Shown piece after piece: positions 34,815-46,219 of a stretch of DNA of 64,000 bases. The stretch's first letter is position 1, and each line of letters opens with the position of its first letter. The notes beneath the pieces were generated by a model. That model ran no database searches. It saw nothing but the letters and a program-made list of their open reading frames with translations, and was not told the origin of the DNA. The translations under genes and the position numbers were made by a program. The stretch comes from Microstegium vimineum (lineage: Eukaryota > Streptophyta > Magnoliopsida > Poales > Poaceae): contig CM039137.1 of NCBI GenBank assembly GCA_022036555.1, positions 29,133,535 to 29,197,534 of the forward strand. Reading direction: 5' to 3'.

Positions 34815-34822
34815 AATAAAAA
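34815..34822 (+). promoter_or_regulatory. Possible TATA-like box of the BEL1-like gene
   Basis: AATAAAAA stands alone in purine/GC-rich sequence about 290 bases before the ATG. From here to 35109 no other ATG occurs, so a leader starting near 34850 would deliver ribosomes to the annotated start. Confidence 0.3.
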
Positions 34823-35109
34823 GGCGGGGGGAGGAGAGGCGAGAAGGCTACAGCGGCGGCAGGCCAGCCAGCCCAGGGCAGCAGCAGAGCGCAGAGGACC
34901 GCCGCTCGGAAAGTGCGGAGCCGTTTCCCCGACCCCCTCTAGTAGCAGCTCTTCCTCCTACTTGCCTCCGCGTCCAGCCCACGTCCACGCTTCCTCGCGC
35001 TCTATCCAGGGGCCAGGTGCTCCCGATCGCGCTAGCTATCGCGCGCGATCCCCGAGGCGGGGCGGAGAGGGGGTAGGAGGCCGCGCGCGCTTGATCGCGC
35101 TCGCTCGCC

Positions 35110-38100
35110 ATGTCGTCCGCAGCGGGCGGGTACGGCGGCGGCGCAGGGAGCGGCGCCGAGCCCCACTGCCACGGCCACGGCCACGCCGACTTCATGCTGC
35201 ACCACCACCATGCACAGCACGTCGCCGCGCAGCAGCTCTACCACGTGCCGCAGCACAGCCGACGCGAGAAGCTACGGTTCCCGCCGGACGACTCGCCCCC
35301 GCACGCCTCCGCTTCCGCCCCGCACCAGCATGCCGCCGGGTTGGCCTGGCCGCAGCCGCCGCCGGCTTTCTACTCCTACGCGTCCTCCTCCACGTCGTCC
35401 TACTCCCCGCACAGCCCCACGCTGGCGCAGGCACAGCTCGTCGTGGCGCACGGCCTCGCCCCGCCGCCGCTCTCGTCGCAGATCCCGACGCAGAACTTCG
35501 CGCTCTCGCTCTCGTCCTCGTCCTCGAACCCCCGCCCGCTCCCGCGCACGCGCCCCCGCAGCCGAGGAGGGCGCACGCCGCCGCGCCTTCGGCGCCCTTC
35601 GGGCCCTTCACTGGCTACTCGGCCGTGCTCGGGCGCTCCCGTTTCCTCGTCCCTGCGGAGAAGCTGCTCGAGGAGATCTGCGACGTCGGAGGCGTGGCCT
35701 CGCACGTCGACCGCACCGTCTCCAACGAGGACCTGCTCGACGCTGATCCGATGGAAGCCCTCGATCACGACATGGACGGCGCCGACCGCGCCGCCTCGGA
35801 CGCTGGGCCAATCTCCGGCGCCGAGCAGCAGTGGAAGAAGACTAGGCTCATCTCCATGATGGAAGAGGTGAGCTCTGGCTACCTTGCTTACAGGTTTCTC
35901 GTGCTATCTATCTATTCTCCTCCAAGGGTGTATCTATTTTTTCTTCGCTTGTTTCGGAATTGCAATTATCGCTGGCTCTGGGAGGGGAAGAATCTTTGCT
36001 TATACAGGTCACATCGCCACTGCAGTTGTGGCCTGCTTTTGTTCACTGTAGTTGCATGTGCTTTTGATTTGATGATGATTTCCTCTGCTGTTGATCCTCG
36101 CGGTACATCTTTTCCGAGTTTTTTTCCCTCTATACTCACTGTAGTACGTGGTTGTGAGCTTTTACAGTTCGTACTGTTCTTCGAACAGTCGTGTTTGGTC
36201 TATATATATTGATTATTTTGATCGGCTGTCTAGCAGTAGGAATTGCTTCCGAGGTATATACTGGTAATCTGCATGAAATTATAGGAGTAAAAAGCGGTTG
36301 ACTGCTTGGAACTCTCTTTCTAATGTCACGAGACGAGAAAACTGGCGTTACCTCTTATGTCTTCTGATGATTCGTCGTGGCTCTCGTCGTCGTCGTCGTA
36401 GCCCGTGCGACCGCAAGCATGGCAGCAAGCTTCCACGTACAACTGTTTGTCTAGCTTCCATTTTTGGAACCCTGAATAGGCGATTGTTTTTTTGCAGAGT
36501 TCTTTAATGGCATCTCGCTTCCATAATTGGGAAGCAGGCCTGCTTTGTTGATGTCATGTCTTCATGCAAACAAAAGCGCCCTCCTTTTCTTAACTTGGAG
36601 CTTCCTCTTTGCTTAAAAGCTGTCTAATGATTCATCCCCTCGACTAAGTTGTGATTCCAATAATTAACAACACATTTTTTTTACTAGGTTTGCAAGAGGT
36701 ACCGGCTGTACTACCAGCAGGTCCAGACGGTGATCAACTCGTTCGAGACCGTCGCCGGGTTCAGCAACGCTGCCCCATTTGCGGCGATGGCGCTTAGAGC
36801 CATGGCGAAGCATTTCAGGTGCCTGAAGGGCATGATACTGAGCCAGCTGCGCAACACCACCAAGGCCACTGCCGGCAAGGAGGGGCTCAGCAAGGACATC
36901 GCCATGTTCGGTCTCGCTGGCGGCAGCGCGGTCGCCCTACACAGAGCTAGCAACGCGGCTGCCTTCGGTCAGCCACACAACATCTGGCGGCCGCAGAGAG
37001 GGCTACCAGAGCGTGCAGTGTCTGTCCTCCGCGCTTGGCTCTTCGAACACTTCCTGCACCCGTAAGTCGCCTTGCCCGTTTTAACTGTGTGTTTAATCCA
37101 AGTGTCATTAGGACTTGATTACATACTGTACCATGCACTTGTTACGATTACTTGCCATTTACTAGTTTCATTGATGGTTAGGATTCGAGCTCAATATCTA
37201 TTTTTGATGGCTGATGGGTTATTGGAGACCTGTTAACTTGGCCGTTCATGATGAGTTGCTGTTTGTTGAACATGGTGCCATGATGCATTCTAAAACGATG
37301 ATATGTGATTTGATACATGCATGGAAAGTATGGGATTTGATGTTTTGGTGATACAACAGCAAGCATTCCTGTTTGTCCGAATCATTGTGTTGAACTTGCG
37401 TGATAGAATGCATGGCTTCCGAATCATAACGATGGATTTTGTAACATGATGGACAATCAGACTTTATACCTGTGCGTGAGCTGCATTTTTAGCTGTACAC
37501 ATCATAAATATGCTGGAGTAACCAATTTAATCTAAGGTGGCTGCTGCAATCTTTGTTAGATAGTACTACTCATGACTTTGAAACATTGTAAGGCGCCTTG
37601 TTCTTTAGTTTGGTAACGGACCCTATTTCTGATTGGTATGGTAGCACAATCATCCACAACTTAAAAGTGAGGGTTACTTGCAACCAAATTAATAGAGTAC
37701 CAACCTACGCTAAACATTATGATTTATTAGTTTGATCTGCAGATTAAGTCTAGTTTTCATAGTACAATCCTTTCACATGATGTATGATCTAAAAGTTGAA
37801 ATAATGTATCAACCGTTACATCAAATTGATTGGTACAACCTCTAGATGTTGAATTGCTGATAATTTAGAGCCATTATCTGGAGTTCAGTCAGTTGTTTAA
37901 TTATTGCTACCAGTCTTTCGTGGCCTATGGTCGAAAAAGGTTTCCCATCCACCGTTGGTCAATTTTGTCCTTTATTTAGATCCCATTATCAATCAGTGAT
38001 ACCTTTTGTCAGCTTCGACATATCACATTGCTCAATTCTGGAAATAATGTAGCAATGACAAGCACTTGACCACAACAATAGTCTTGGATGTACTGATCTG

Positions 38101-39014
38101 TTCTTCGTTTGGTTTCATTTTAGTTTCTTGTGCGTTATCAAATTGTGTGTTGTTGTTTTTGTACACCTTTGTTGACTACTGATTACTGTATCAGTCACAT
38201 TTTTTATTGTTCAATTATCCAGATATCCTACCGATGGAGACAAGCAAATGCTTGCTAAACAGACGGGTTTGACACGGAACCAGGTAAATAGCCATGTTAC
38301 TTGTATTTTGGTATAGTGCTTGTGTTTTATTTGTTGCAGTGATTATTGTACTAGTTTTAACTAGGTTTGGTGCATATCTTTGACACTTTGTGATGGCCTA
38401 TGGGAACGCCCGTCCAGGTATCAAACTGGTTTATTAATGCAAGGGTTCGTCTTTGGAAGCCAATGGTGGAAGAAATCCACAACCTCGAGATGAGGCAGGT
38501 GCACAAACACCCTGTTCTCGACAAGGTCCAGCACGCGTTGCATCACCAAACCCAACATTCGTCTGAGAGCAGTGGAAAGCCCTCTGATCCTTCCGACTCC
38601 CAGCTCGGCCAAAGCAGCAGCATCACTAGGAATCACATCTCTGCGTCCCAGGGCTTTGCAGATGAGCTCTCCGAGATGTCCCGCTCTATTCAGCAGGGAC
38701 AGGTAACCTTTGCATACAATGGGCTTTCGACGCCACACCATAGCCTCACTTCATCGCAGCACCACCAGCAGGCAGGGCCAATGAGCGGCATTGGTGGTGC
38801 GGGGAATGGTGGCGTCTCCCTCACCCTTGGTCTCCACCAGAACAACAGAGTCTGCATTGCCGAGCCGCTCCCGGCGTCCCTCCCTCCCAACCTCGCTCAC
38901 CGTTTTGGGCTGGAGGAGGTCAGCGACGCCTACATGATGGGCTCTTTCGGAAACCAGGACCGGCATTTCGGCAAGGAGATCGGTGGCCATTTGGTGCATG
39001 ATTTTGTTGGCTGA
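35110..39014 (+). CDS. BEL1-like TALE homeodomain transcription factor (exon 1 frameshift)
   Basis: Exons are 35110-35867, 36688-37061, 38223-38283 and 38418-39014, all with GT-AG borders. Exon 1 encodes a His/Pro/Ser-rich N-terminus and then the SKY domain (GPFTGYSAVLGRSRFLVPAE, about 35601-35660). The BELL domain spans exons 1-2, from KKTRLISMMEE to the LKGMILSQL region. The homeodomain spans exons 2-4, with the three-residue TALE loop in HPYPTDGDK and recognition helix VSNWFINARVRLWKPMVEEI. The C-terminus has the ZIBEL-type VSLTLGL motif. Within exon 1 the N-terminal frame and the SKY frame disagree by one base; they would join if the C5 run at 35529-35533 had one more C, giving about 596 residues. 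BEL1-like proteins pair with KNOX proteins in meristem and organ development. The frameshift may be a sequence error or a real lesion. Family is certain; integrity is not. Confidence 0.88.
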
Positions 39015-40055
39015 CATGGCTGCTTCTGCCATTGTTGCTTCTGTTCAGCTGAGCTGAGCTCGGTTTGCTGATGGTGCACAAGCATGTATTTGTACCACTA
39101 CTAGTATGTTAGAATGGTATATAAGTGTATCACTTGGTGGCTTTGGCTTGATCAGTTTGAATCAATTTGTTTGGAGAATGGAGAAAAAAACATTGCTGAA
39201 CTGGCGAGTACTTGTTGGCTCACGAGTCTGTCAAATGCTATTTCACTTCCTAGACTGATAGGGATCAAGAGGTTACCTCACGAGTTAACACTTGTTTGTT
39301 CTGAATTGAGATTTAACCAAGATGAATACTCCTACACTTTCTCCTTCAGCACAGTGAAGTCACGTGTTGCCAAATACAGATATTCCAATGTGGCAGGATT
39401 TTTTTTTTTAAAAAAAGAACATGTAGCTCCTGTTTATGGTCAAAAGTGGGGATGTTGCGACTGTAGCACTACTGTGTATTCTGAAGCTTTTACTTGTCCC
39501 CGTGCCCCGTACCACGGAACACGACCAACTGGGCCTCGGTGTTTCAGCTTTGATTTGGTAGCCTTTTGTGTATATAAACTACTAGTAAGCAGGCAAACAT
39601 TTGGGTGCATCTTGTATCCTTGTATGGGGTAGCCTCCTAAAGCTTGGACAAAAGTATGATTTGCCCAGTTGTTAACGTTTAGTAGCCCGGTTTGTGACGT
39701 TAAAAAACTATGTTGGGTCTGTCAGCTGATGATTGGCTTGCCTCCTGATCTATGGGTTAAATTATTGCAAGTAACAGCACCTCAAATGGCAAAGATCTCA
39801 TGGATCCTGCTCTGTCTTGTCTTGGACAACGCAACCATGCTGCCTGTCATGTGTCATAACAAGATTCCTTTAAAAACCATAATTTTTGTAGAAATCCGTT
39901 ACTTCCTTCGTCTCATAATATTTAATGTTTTAGTATAAACATGAGATAGAAGTAAAAACACAATGCACATAAAAAAAGAGAGATAAAAGAAATAAAAATA
40001 ATCATGTATTGAGGGAAATAAATGTAGTGGGTGAACGTTCACTACCACAATCTAA
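39015..40055. other. 3' flank of the BEL1-like gene and intergenic sequence
   Basis: The first few hundred bases are probably 3' UTR. A chance frame at 39114-39632 carries no recognised domain. I see no complete element. Confidence 0.35.
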
Positions 40056-40780
40056 GGGCCCCTTTGGCTCACGGGTCAAATACATGAAAAACGAAGGAAT
40101 CGAATCCTACGGGGTTGATGACGTCATCATCCCTTTGGAACGCGTGGGAGAAACGCAGGATTTGTTCAGTAGGATTCATACGCTCTCACAAGAACACAAG
40201 AAAGAAACCATCTATCCGGAGCTCTTGTTTTCGCGAGGACCGACACGGGCGTCGTCCGCCAGAGCACCGCGATAGCAGTGTTGATGCCCCGGTTCATCAT
40301 CTTGTTGCTGCCACCACCGCCGGAGGCAGCCCCTGATCCCGATTCGCCGCCCGTCGCCCCCGCATGGATCCGGCCTCCACGCCACCGGATCCGGCGGATC
40401 CGTGGCCGCCGGGTGTTGGATCTGGCGGCTCCGCCATGGCCGGCGCGGTGGAGGCGATGGAGTGTGGGGGAGGGAAAGGAGGACGCAGTCCGCCGGTGCT
40501 GGATCTGGCGGCTCCGCCATGGCCGGCGCGGTGGAGGCGGTGGAGTGTGGGGGAGGGAAAGGTGGGCGCAGTCCGCCGGTCACCGGCCGCGTGGTCGACG
40601 GGAGAGATCGTCGTCCGCCCGCGAGAGAAAGAGCGAGAGCCGGCCCGCCCGTGCCGTGACTCCGTGATGAGAGAGGAGTCTTTCCCGGAGGAATAGAATA
40701 GAGATCGGGATATTTTTCTTTCCTACCAAACATAAATCCTAAGTTTTTCCTTTGTTCCACCCGTGAGCCAAAGGATGCCT
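40056..40780. mobile_element. TIR element with GC-rich duplicated core
   Basis: The termini are strong inverted repeats: 'cctttggctcacgggt' on the left and 'acccgtgagccaaagg' on the right. AT-rich arms surround a GC-rich core (40230-40670) with overlapping open frames on both strands. The layout resembles Pack-type elements that have captured host coding DNA, but I cannot name a parent gene. The target duplication is unclear. Confidence 0.68.
40418..40580. repeat. Two-copy 83-bp tandem repeat
   Basis: The copies start at 40418 and 40501 with 'ggatctggcggctccgccat' and run to 'cgcagtccgccggt'. They differ at only a few positions. It lies in the GC-rich core of the TIR element. Confidence 0.85.
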
Positions 40781-41667
40781 ACGTGTTTTCCGTGTGAGTT
40801 GGAGTTATCCTAGTGTTTTGGTAGTCAAAATTTAATATAAACTTTTCCTAGTAAATGTCTACTAGTGTAGTCTCGTGTTATCATTAATAGTAGTGTTTTA
40901 TTACTTCTTAAAAACAATATGAGAAGTTCATCATTCTAGTAGTGGTTGACGTAGTGGAAGGTGTATGTCCTCACCCGCAACATGACGACCCGTCTTATTT
41001 GTCTACATCATGCTCGATGACAATTAACATTGTAACAACAATATGTCTCCACAGTATCCGTATATACCGGAGGAAAGGTCGTATGCCGGTGTGCTACCGC
41101 CAGACAGGCAGCAAGAGGAGGGGGCAGAAGCTAGGGTGTAGGATTGGATGAGTGTATCTATTTCTTAATCCATATCCCTCATTATACATACCTTACTAGT
41201 ACGCTTCTAAAAGCAACCCCAACGGATCTCCCAAATGATGTCCCTCCTTTTCCCTCTAATGAGAACCCCTAATCCATATTTGAGGGACTACTTCTCAGTG
41301 CAATTCAACTAATTTCTCTTAATTTTTCCTTCTTTAAACTCTATTGTCATGAGTTATACTCATTGGCCCCACTTGTTAGTTTTGTAAAAATAGAGGAGGT
41401 TGAGTGTATCCTACATTTGGGGGTTCAAGAGGGAAAAAATGAGAGTTTCTTGTCCAACTAGGTCTAGATACAGTGGTTTGGTTGGAGACCATATTTTGTG
41501 TTATGGTGTTCCAAAGTAGGATAAGACTAGTTAGAAGTTTGGTTGGAATTGCTCTAATATAGAGGCCCATTATAAGACACTAATTTATCAATATTTTGTT
41601 TTTAGCACACTTATGTATCCAAGCTCTAACAGATATGATTGTCTCATTTGCACATTACTATATATTA
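40781..41667. other. AT-rich intergenic sequence
   Basis: No supported gene or complete mobile element. Confidence 0.35.
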
Positions 41668-42060
41668 AGAGCATCTCCAACAACATCTCAAAACAACTTG
41701 TTATCCTTATAAATTTGGCAAAATCACAAAATTCCCTCTCCAACAACTCCTCAAACCAACTTGCTATTTTTCCCAAGTTGCTATTCACGGCCTCCGCGCG
41801 CCTATATTTAACAAGTTGCTATCCAACTTGTTATCCTTATAAATTTGGCAAAATCACAAAATTCCCTCTCCAACAACTCCTCAAACCAACTTGCTATCTT
41901 TCCAACTTGTTATCAGTCTTTCCTTTTTTTTTAAAAGTTTGACAAGTTGGAATAGCAAATTGTTGGAGAGAGAAGTTTTTTCCACTTGCCAAATAATTTA
42001 GCAACTTGCCAAACCATAAGATTTAGCAAGTCAATTTTTCCAAGTTGTTGAAGATGCTCT
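41668..42060. mobile_element. MITE with 'AGAGCATCTCCAACAAC' ends
   Basis: The left end 'agagcatctccaacaac' is mirrored by 'gttgttgaagatgctct' on the right, with one mismatch. This is a widespread grass MITE terminus. The interior contains a 74-base exact duplication (41694-41767 and 41824-41897), so this copy is longer than a simple element. Confidence 0.78.
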
Positions 42061-44245
42061 AAACAATACTTTTGGATAGCCATATCCTAAATTTAAGGAC
42101 AGGATATCACCATGACCTTAAACTAAACACAGCCTCTAGCTCTCCGTGACTGTTGTTATTGCAGTAACAGTGACATTAGTTCACGTCTCCCCGTACAAAG
42201 ATACTCCAAAAAAGAAAGGTTCGTCGTATCAGCTAGAGCAGCATGAAACTGGAGCTAAGCATGAGTTGATTGGTCGATTAGTGATAGGGTTATCTTCCAG
42301 CTCTCTCGCTCACCATTTGCTTCCTTGTCCAGGTACATGCCTCTCGAAAGCAAGGCTTTGTTCTGTCCCCCATAATCATTTTTTTAATTTGTCCAACCGG
42401 GAGCCTTCAGCCAGACACCATAGGCAGCGTGGGCAAGGCCAGCCACACAAGCACATGATAAAAAGCAAGAGATCGCCCAAGTGGGGCTCTCCGTAATCCA
42501 ATGGCGTGCCTGATTCTCGTTAAGCATATGCTGTTTCCTCGCTAAGATATGGGTGATCCGGATCCCCCCGTAGCGTTGCTGTTTGGATTTGGAATGGCTT
42601 TAAAAATGCCCGCTGGGTTTGGTTTGTCTCAATCCGGTCCAATTGCAAGCAAGCCAGAGCCAGTGGTGCAGCTGCCGATGCTCTCTCCCTGCCGCGGCCG
42701 CAGCTGCTACCACTACCCGCCACTGGCACTGGCACATCACCTGCTTTTGTCTCGGAAATGACAGGCTCATACTACACTGTTTTGCAGCATAGAATAATTG
42801 GCGGCTTTCCTTGGAAATGACACGGAGAGCAGCATCAGCTGGATTGGTCATAGGATGCGGCACCATCGCTTTCCCATCACCCACGCCCGCCCCTTTCGAC
42901 TGGGAGTTCCCTGTGCCTGCTCCTGCTAGTGCGGACTGCCGCTGGGGACATCGGGCTTTGTTGTGTGTGGCCTCGTGCTCTTTTCAGGTGTCCGCCAATG
43001 ATGAGCTAATCCGGCTCTGTCATCGGCACATCGCCGTGTAGCCTCGTAGGAGTACTAGCATCCTGCACTCGGCGCTTTCTAGGAGAACTAGTTGCTTGAT
43101 TATTGAATATCGGACCAGGAAATTGGCGGGCAGAATGAGGTTTTCAAATGGTAGGGAGCGAGCGATTTTCATTGACAGAAGCCGCAGAAATTTGAGTTTT
43201 CCAAGGTTAACAGAACTTGAGAAACGACACAACATAGAGATTTTTATTTAACGGTTCTCTAAAGACATTTCATCTCCATGGACGTAATTTTCAAGCCTAG
43301 CTCTAAGAGACTTGCTAAAATTAGATGTTAAATTATAAGATTTAGCAATTATGTGAAATAGAAGCTCATCTAAAATATAGAGTTTTACAACAACCTAACT
43401 AAATTAGAAAACATGTATAGCAAACATGACTCGCTAGGTAAATATGGTCAGCAAGAATGATAGGATAGTCAGTTGGGTAAAATAGAAAACGGTATACACG
43501 AACTGTTGAGAGCTTCACGAATACATTTAACCAGTCTGTTGGAGCTGCTCATGCAGATTGCAGAACAATGGGATTGGTTAGCGAAAGTTCTTAGCAATTG
43601 TTCTACCATATCTTTAGCACCTGATACTTATCAGCTGGATGGGATGTTTAAGTTAGTACCAATACTTAATCTATGGTAGCAAGGTGGTTGAGCCGATTTG
43701 AACACATCTTGGCATTGCAGAGACTATATTCTATACTGATATTTAGTGACATGACAACATTCTCTCTCCTTAGTCCTTAAGCCTTAAGCATGGAGTATTC
43801 CATTATACTGGTTGTTTGACTCTTCCTTTCAATTGGTTGTGATGCCATGGAGACATTGGCAGCTTAATCTAGAGCAAAGCAGTGTCCTTTTGGGCTGTCT
43901 ATCTACAACTGGAAAAGGAATGGGCAACCTATATTGGCCCACTCACAAGCCCAACCAACACGCCAGGCCGCTCTAGAAAACGAGCCCACAACTCTGCCAA
44001 GCCACCAAAAATCCAAAATCCCGCAAAAATCCGCAATCTTCTCCGTCTCCGCGCGGCGCTGCCCACTCAGTCCCGCCTCGCCGCTGCTTTCCACTTTTCC
44101 ACCTGCTGGTCCGAGCTCCGACCCAACCCAACCCACCCCACCCCACCCGAAATATCTCCCTCTCTCGCGCCGCTTCACGGTGACGCCCCTCCTCGCCTTC
44201 CGCCGCCTCCGCCTCCGCCCCCGCCCCCGCCCCGCCCTCATCCCC
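42061..44245. other. Intergenic region upstream of the CRR2-like gene
   Basis: No credible gene. Short GC-rich patches around 42600-42980 keep small frames open without domains. The last 150 bases are C-rich leader sequence of the PPR gene. Confidence 0.4.
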
Positions 44246-46219
44246 ATGTCCGGCACTGCCTCCCCGCACACCTCCCTTCTCCACCTCCCCCACCCCCCGT
44301 TCGGGCACAGGCGACCGAGGCTGACGCGACTCAGGTGCCTCGCGTCGCTCGCGCCGGCGTCGTCGGGCGCTTCACCGGAGAACGAGGACCACCTCATACA
44401 AACGCTCTGCGCCCACGGGCGCCTGGCCCGGGCCGCGGCGCTCTTGCAGGGGCTTCCCGCGCCAACGCAGCGCACCTACGAGTCGCTCCTGCTCGCGGCC
44501 GCGCGGGCGGGGGACACCGCGCTCGCCGCGTCCGTGCACCGCAGGCTCGAGGCGGACCCGGTATTCCGCTCGGACCCCTTCCTGTCGACCCGCCTCATCG
44601 ACGCGTATGCCGCGCTCAGCGCGCTCCCGGCAGCGCGCCAGGTGTTCGACGAGACGCCTGTGAAGAACATCTTCGTGTGGAACGCGATGCTCAAGGCGCT
44701 CGCGCTTGCCGACCATGGAGAGGAGGCCCTCGCGTGCCTTGCTGACATGGGCCGTCTCAGTGTCCCCGTCGACAGCTACAGCTACGCGCACGGTCTTAAG
44801 GCCTGCATTGCAGCGTCAGCCTCGCACGTGCCGGCCTGTGCACGTGTACGGGAGATGCACGCGCATGCCATCCGTCGTTGCTATGGATTGCACACGCATG
44901 TTGCCACCACTCTTATTAACTGCTACTCGAAGCTTGGGATGGTCAGCTATGCTGAGCGTGTGTTCGCTTCAATGCCTGATAGGAATCTTGTGTCATGGAG
45001 TGCCATGATTGGGTGCTACGCCAAGAATGAGCGTCCTGGTGATGCGATTCAGATCTTTCAGGAGATGATGGCTTCCGATGCAGACCTGGTACCAAACTCG
45101 ATCACAATTGTTAGCGTCTTGCATGCCTGTGCTGGGGTAAATGCACTCGCTCAGGGCAAAGTACTGCATGCATATATCCTTCGGAGGGGTTTTGACTCAC
45201 TTGTTTCAGTGCTGAATGCGCTGATGGCAATGTACATGAAATGTGGGTGCCTTGAGATTGGGCGCTACATCTTCAATTGGATAGGGCGCAGAAGGAATGT
45301 CGTGTCATGGAATTCACTTATATCTGGATATGGAATGCATGGCTTTGGTCGTGAGTCAATCCAGGTGTTTGGGGAGATGATTGAGGAAGGCATTTCGCCA
45401 AGTATCATCACATTTATCAGCGTCCTTGGGGCTTGTAGCCATGCTGGACTTGTGGAGCAGGGAAAGAAGCTATTTGAATCAATGGTGGAGTACAATGTCA
45501 CACCTCGTGCTGAGCACTATGCTTGCATGGTTGACCTTCTTGGTCGGGCTGGGCACCTGGATGAAGCTGTGGAGCTGATACAGAGCATGCGCATTCAACC
45601 AAGCCCTCAAGTTTGGGGCGCACTTCTTGGAGCTTGCAGAATTCATGGCCATGTTGAGTATGCTGAGATGGCATGCTCTTATCTCTTTGATCTTGAGCCC
45701 CGAAATGCTGGAAACTATGTTCTCCTGGCAGATATTTATGCCCAGGCTAAGTTGCAGAACCAAGTTGGTGTACTAAAGGAGTTACTTGAGGAGCATGCTC
45801 TGGAGAAGGTGCCAGGCTGTAGCTGGATAGAGGTGAAGAAGAAGCTGTACTCATTCGTTTCAGTTGACAACAAGAACCCACAGTTGGAGGAGCTGCAAGC
45901 GTTGATTGGTGAGTTTGTGACACAGATGAAAAATGAGGGCTATGCCCCTGACACAGGATCTGTTCTGTATGATATTGAAGAGGAGGAGAAGGAGAGGATT
46001 TTGCTTGGCCACAGTGAGAAGTTGGCTGTTGCTTTCGGGCTTATCAACACTGGCAGTGGAGAGGTTATCAGGATCACAAAGAACCTCAGGCTTTGTGAGG
46101 ACTGTCATTCAGTAACCAAGTTCATCTCCAAATTCGCAGATCGGGAGATTGTTGTGAGGGACGTGAATCGATTTCACCAGTTCAGGGATGGAGTTTGCTC
46201 GTGCAGGGATTATTGGTGA
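44246..46219 (+). CDS. CRR2: PLS-DYW pentatricopeptide repeat protein, CRR2 orthologue
   Basis: A single exon of 657 residues. The first in-frame ATG is 44246; the frame is open further upstream but lacks an ATG. A Ser/Pro/Arg-rich N-terminus suits a plastid transit peptide. Tandem PPR motifs of the PLS type follow, for example NIFVWNAMLKALALADHGEE and NLVSWSAMIGCYAKNERPGD. Then come the E/E+ region and a complete DYW domain with HSEKLAVAFGLINT, the CEDC zinc-binding pair and the terminal Asp-Tyr-Trp. Similarity along the whole length, including QTLCAHGRLARAAALLQ and SWIEVKKKLYSFVSVD, points to Arabidopsis CRR2 (At3g46790). That protein is needed for processing between rps7 and ndhB in chloroplasts and so for the NDH complex. 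The gene converges on P5CS2. Orthology is inferred from remembered sequence, not from a search. Confidence 0.9.
   Translation: MSGTASPHTSLLHLPHPPFGHRRPRLTRLRCLASLAPASSGASPENEDHLIQTLCAHGRLARAAALLQGLPAPTQRTYESLLLAAARAGDTALAASVHRRLEADPVFRSDPFLSTRLIDAYAALSALPAARQVFDETPVKNIFVWNAMLKALALADHGEEALACLADMGRLSVPVDSYSYAHGLKACIAASASHVPACARVREMHAHAIRRCYGLHTHVATTLINCYSKLGMVSYAERVFASMPDRNLVSWSAMIGCYAKNERPGDAIQIFQEMMASDADLVPNSITIVSVLHACAGVNALAQGKVLHAYILRRGFDSLVSVLNALMAMYMKCGCLEIGRYIFNWIGRRRNVVSWNSLISGYGMHGFGRESIQVFGEMIEEGISPSIITFISVLGACSHAGLVEQGKKLFESMVEYNVTPRAEHYACMVDLLGRAGHLDEAVELIQSMRIQPSPQVWGALLGACRIHGHVEYAEMACSYLFDLEPRNAGNYVLLADIYAQAKLQNQVGVLKELLEEHALEKVPGCSWIEVKKKLYSFVSVDNKNPQLEELQALIGEFVTQMKNEGYAPDTGSVLYDIEEEEKERILLGHSEKLAVAFGLINTGSGEVIRITKNLRLCEDCHSVTKFISKFADREIVVRDVNRFHQFRDGVCSCRDYW

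Noticed and set aside
34234..35076. A 280-codon plus-strand frame just before the BEL1-like gene.
   Set aside because: It overlaps the promoter and leader of that gene, uses biased Arg/Ser/Pro codons, and ends before the true start without any domain.
39114..39632. A 172-codon frame after the BEL1-like gene.
   Set aside because: AT-rich 3' flank with no domain and no splice or codon support.
43934..44245. N-terminal extension of the CRR2-like frame.
   Set aside because: The frame is open but contains no ATG. The protein starting at 44246 has the same length as I recall for Arabidopsis CRR2.
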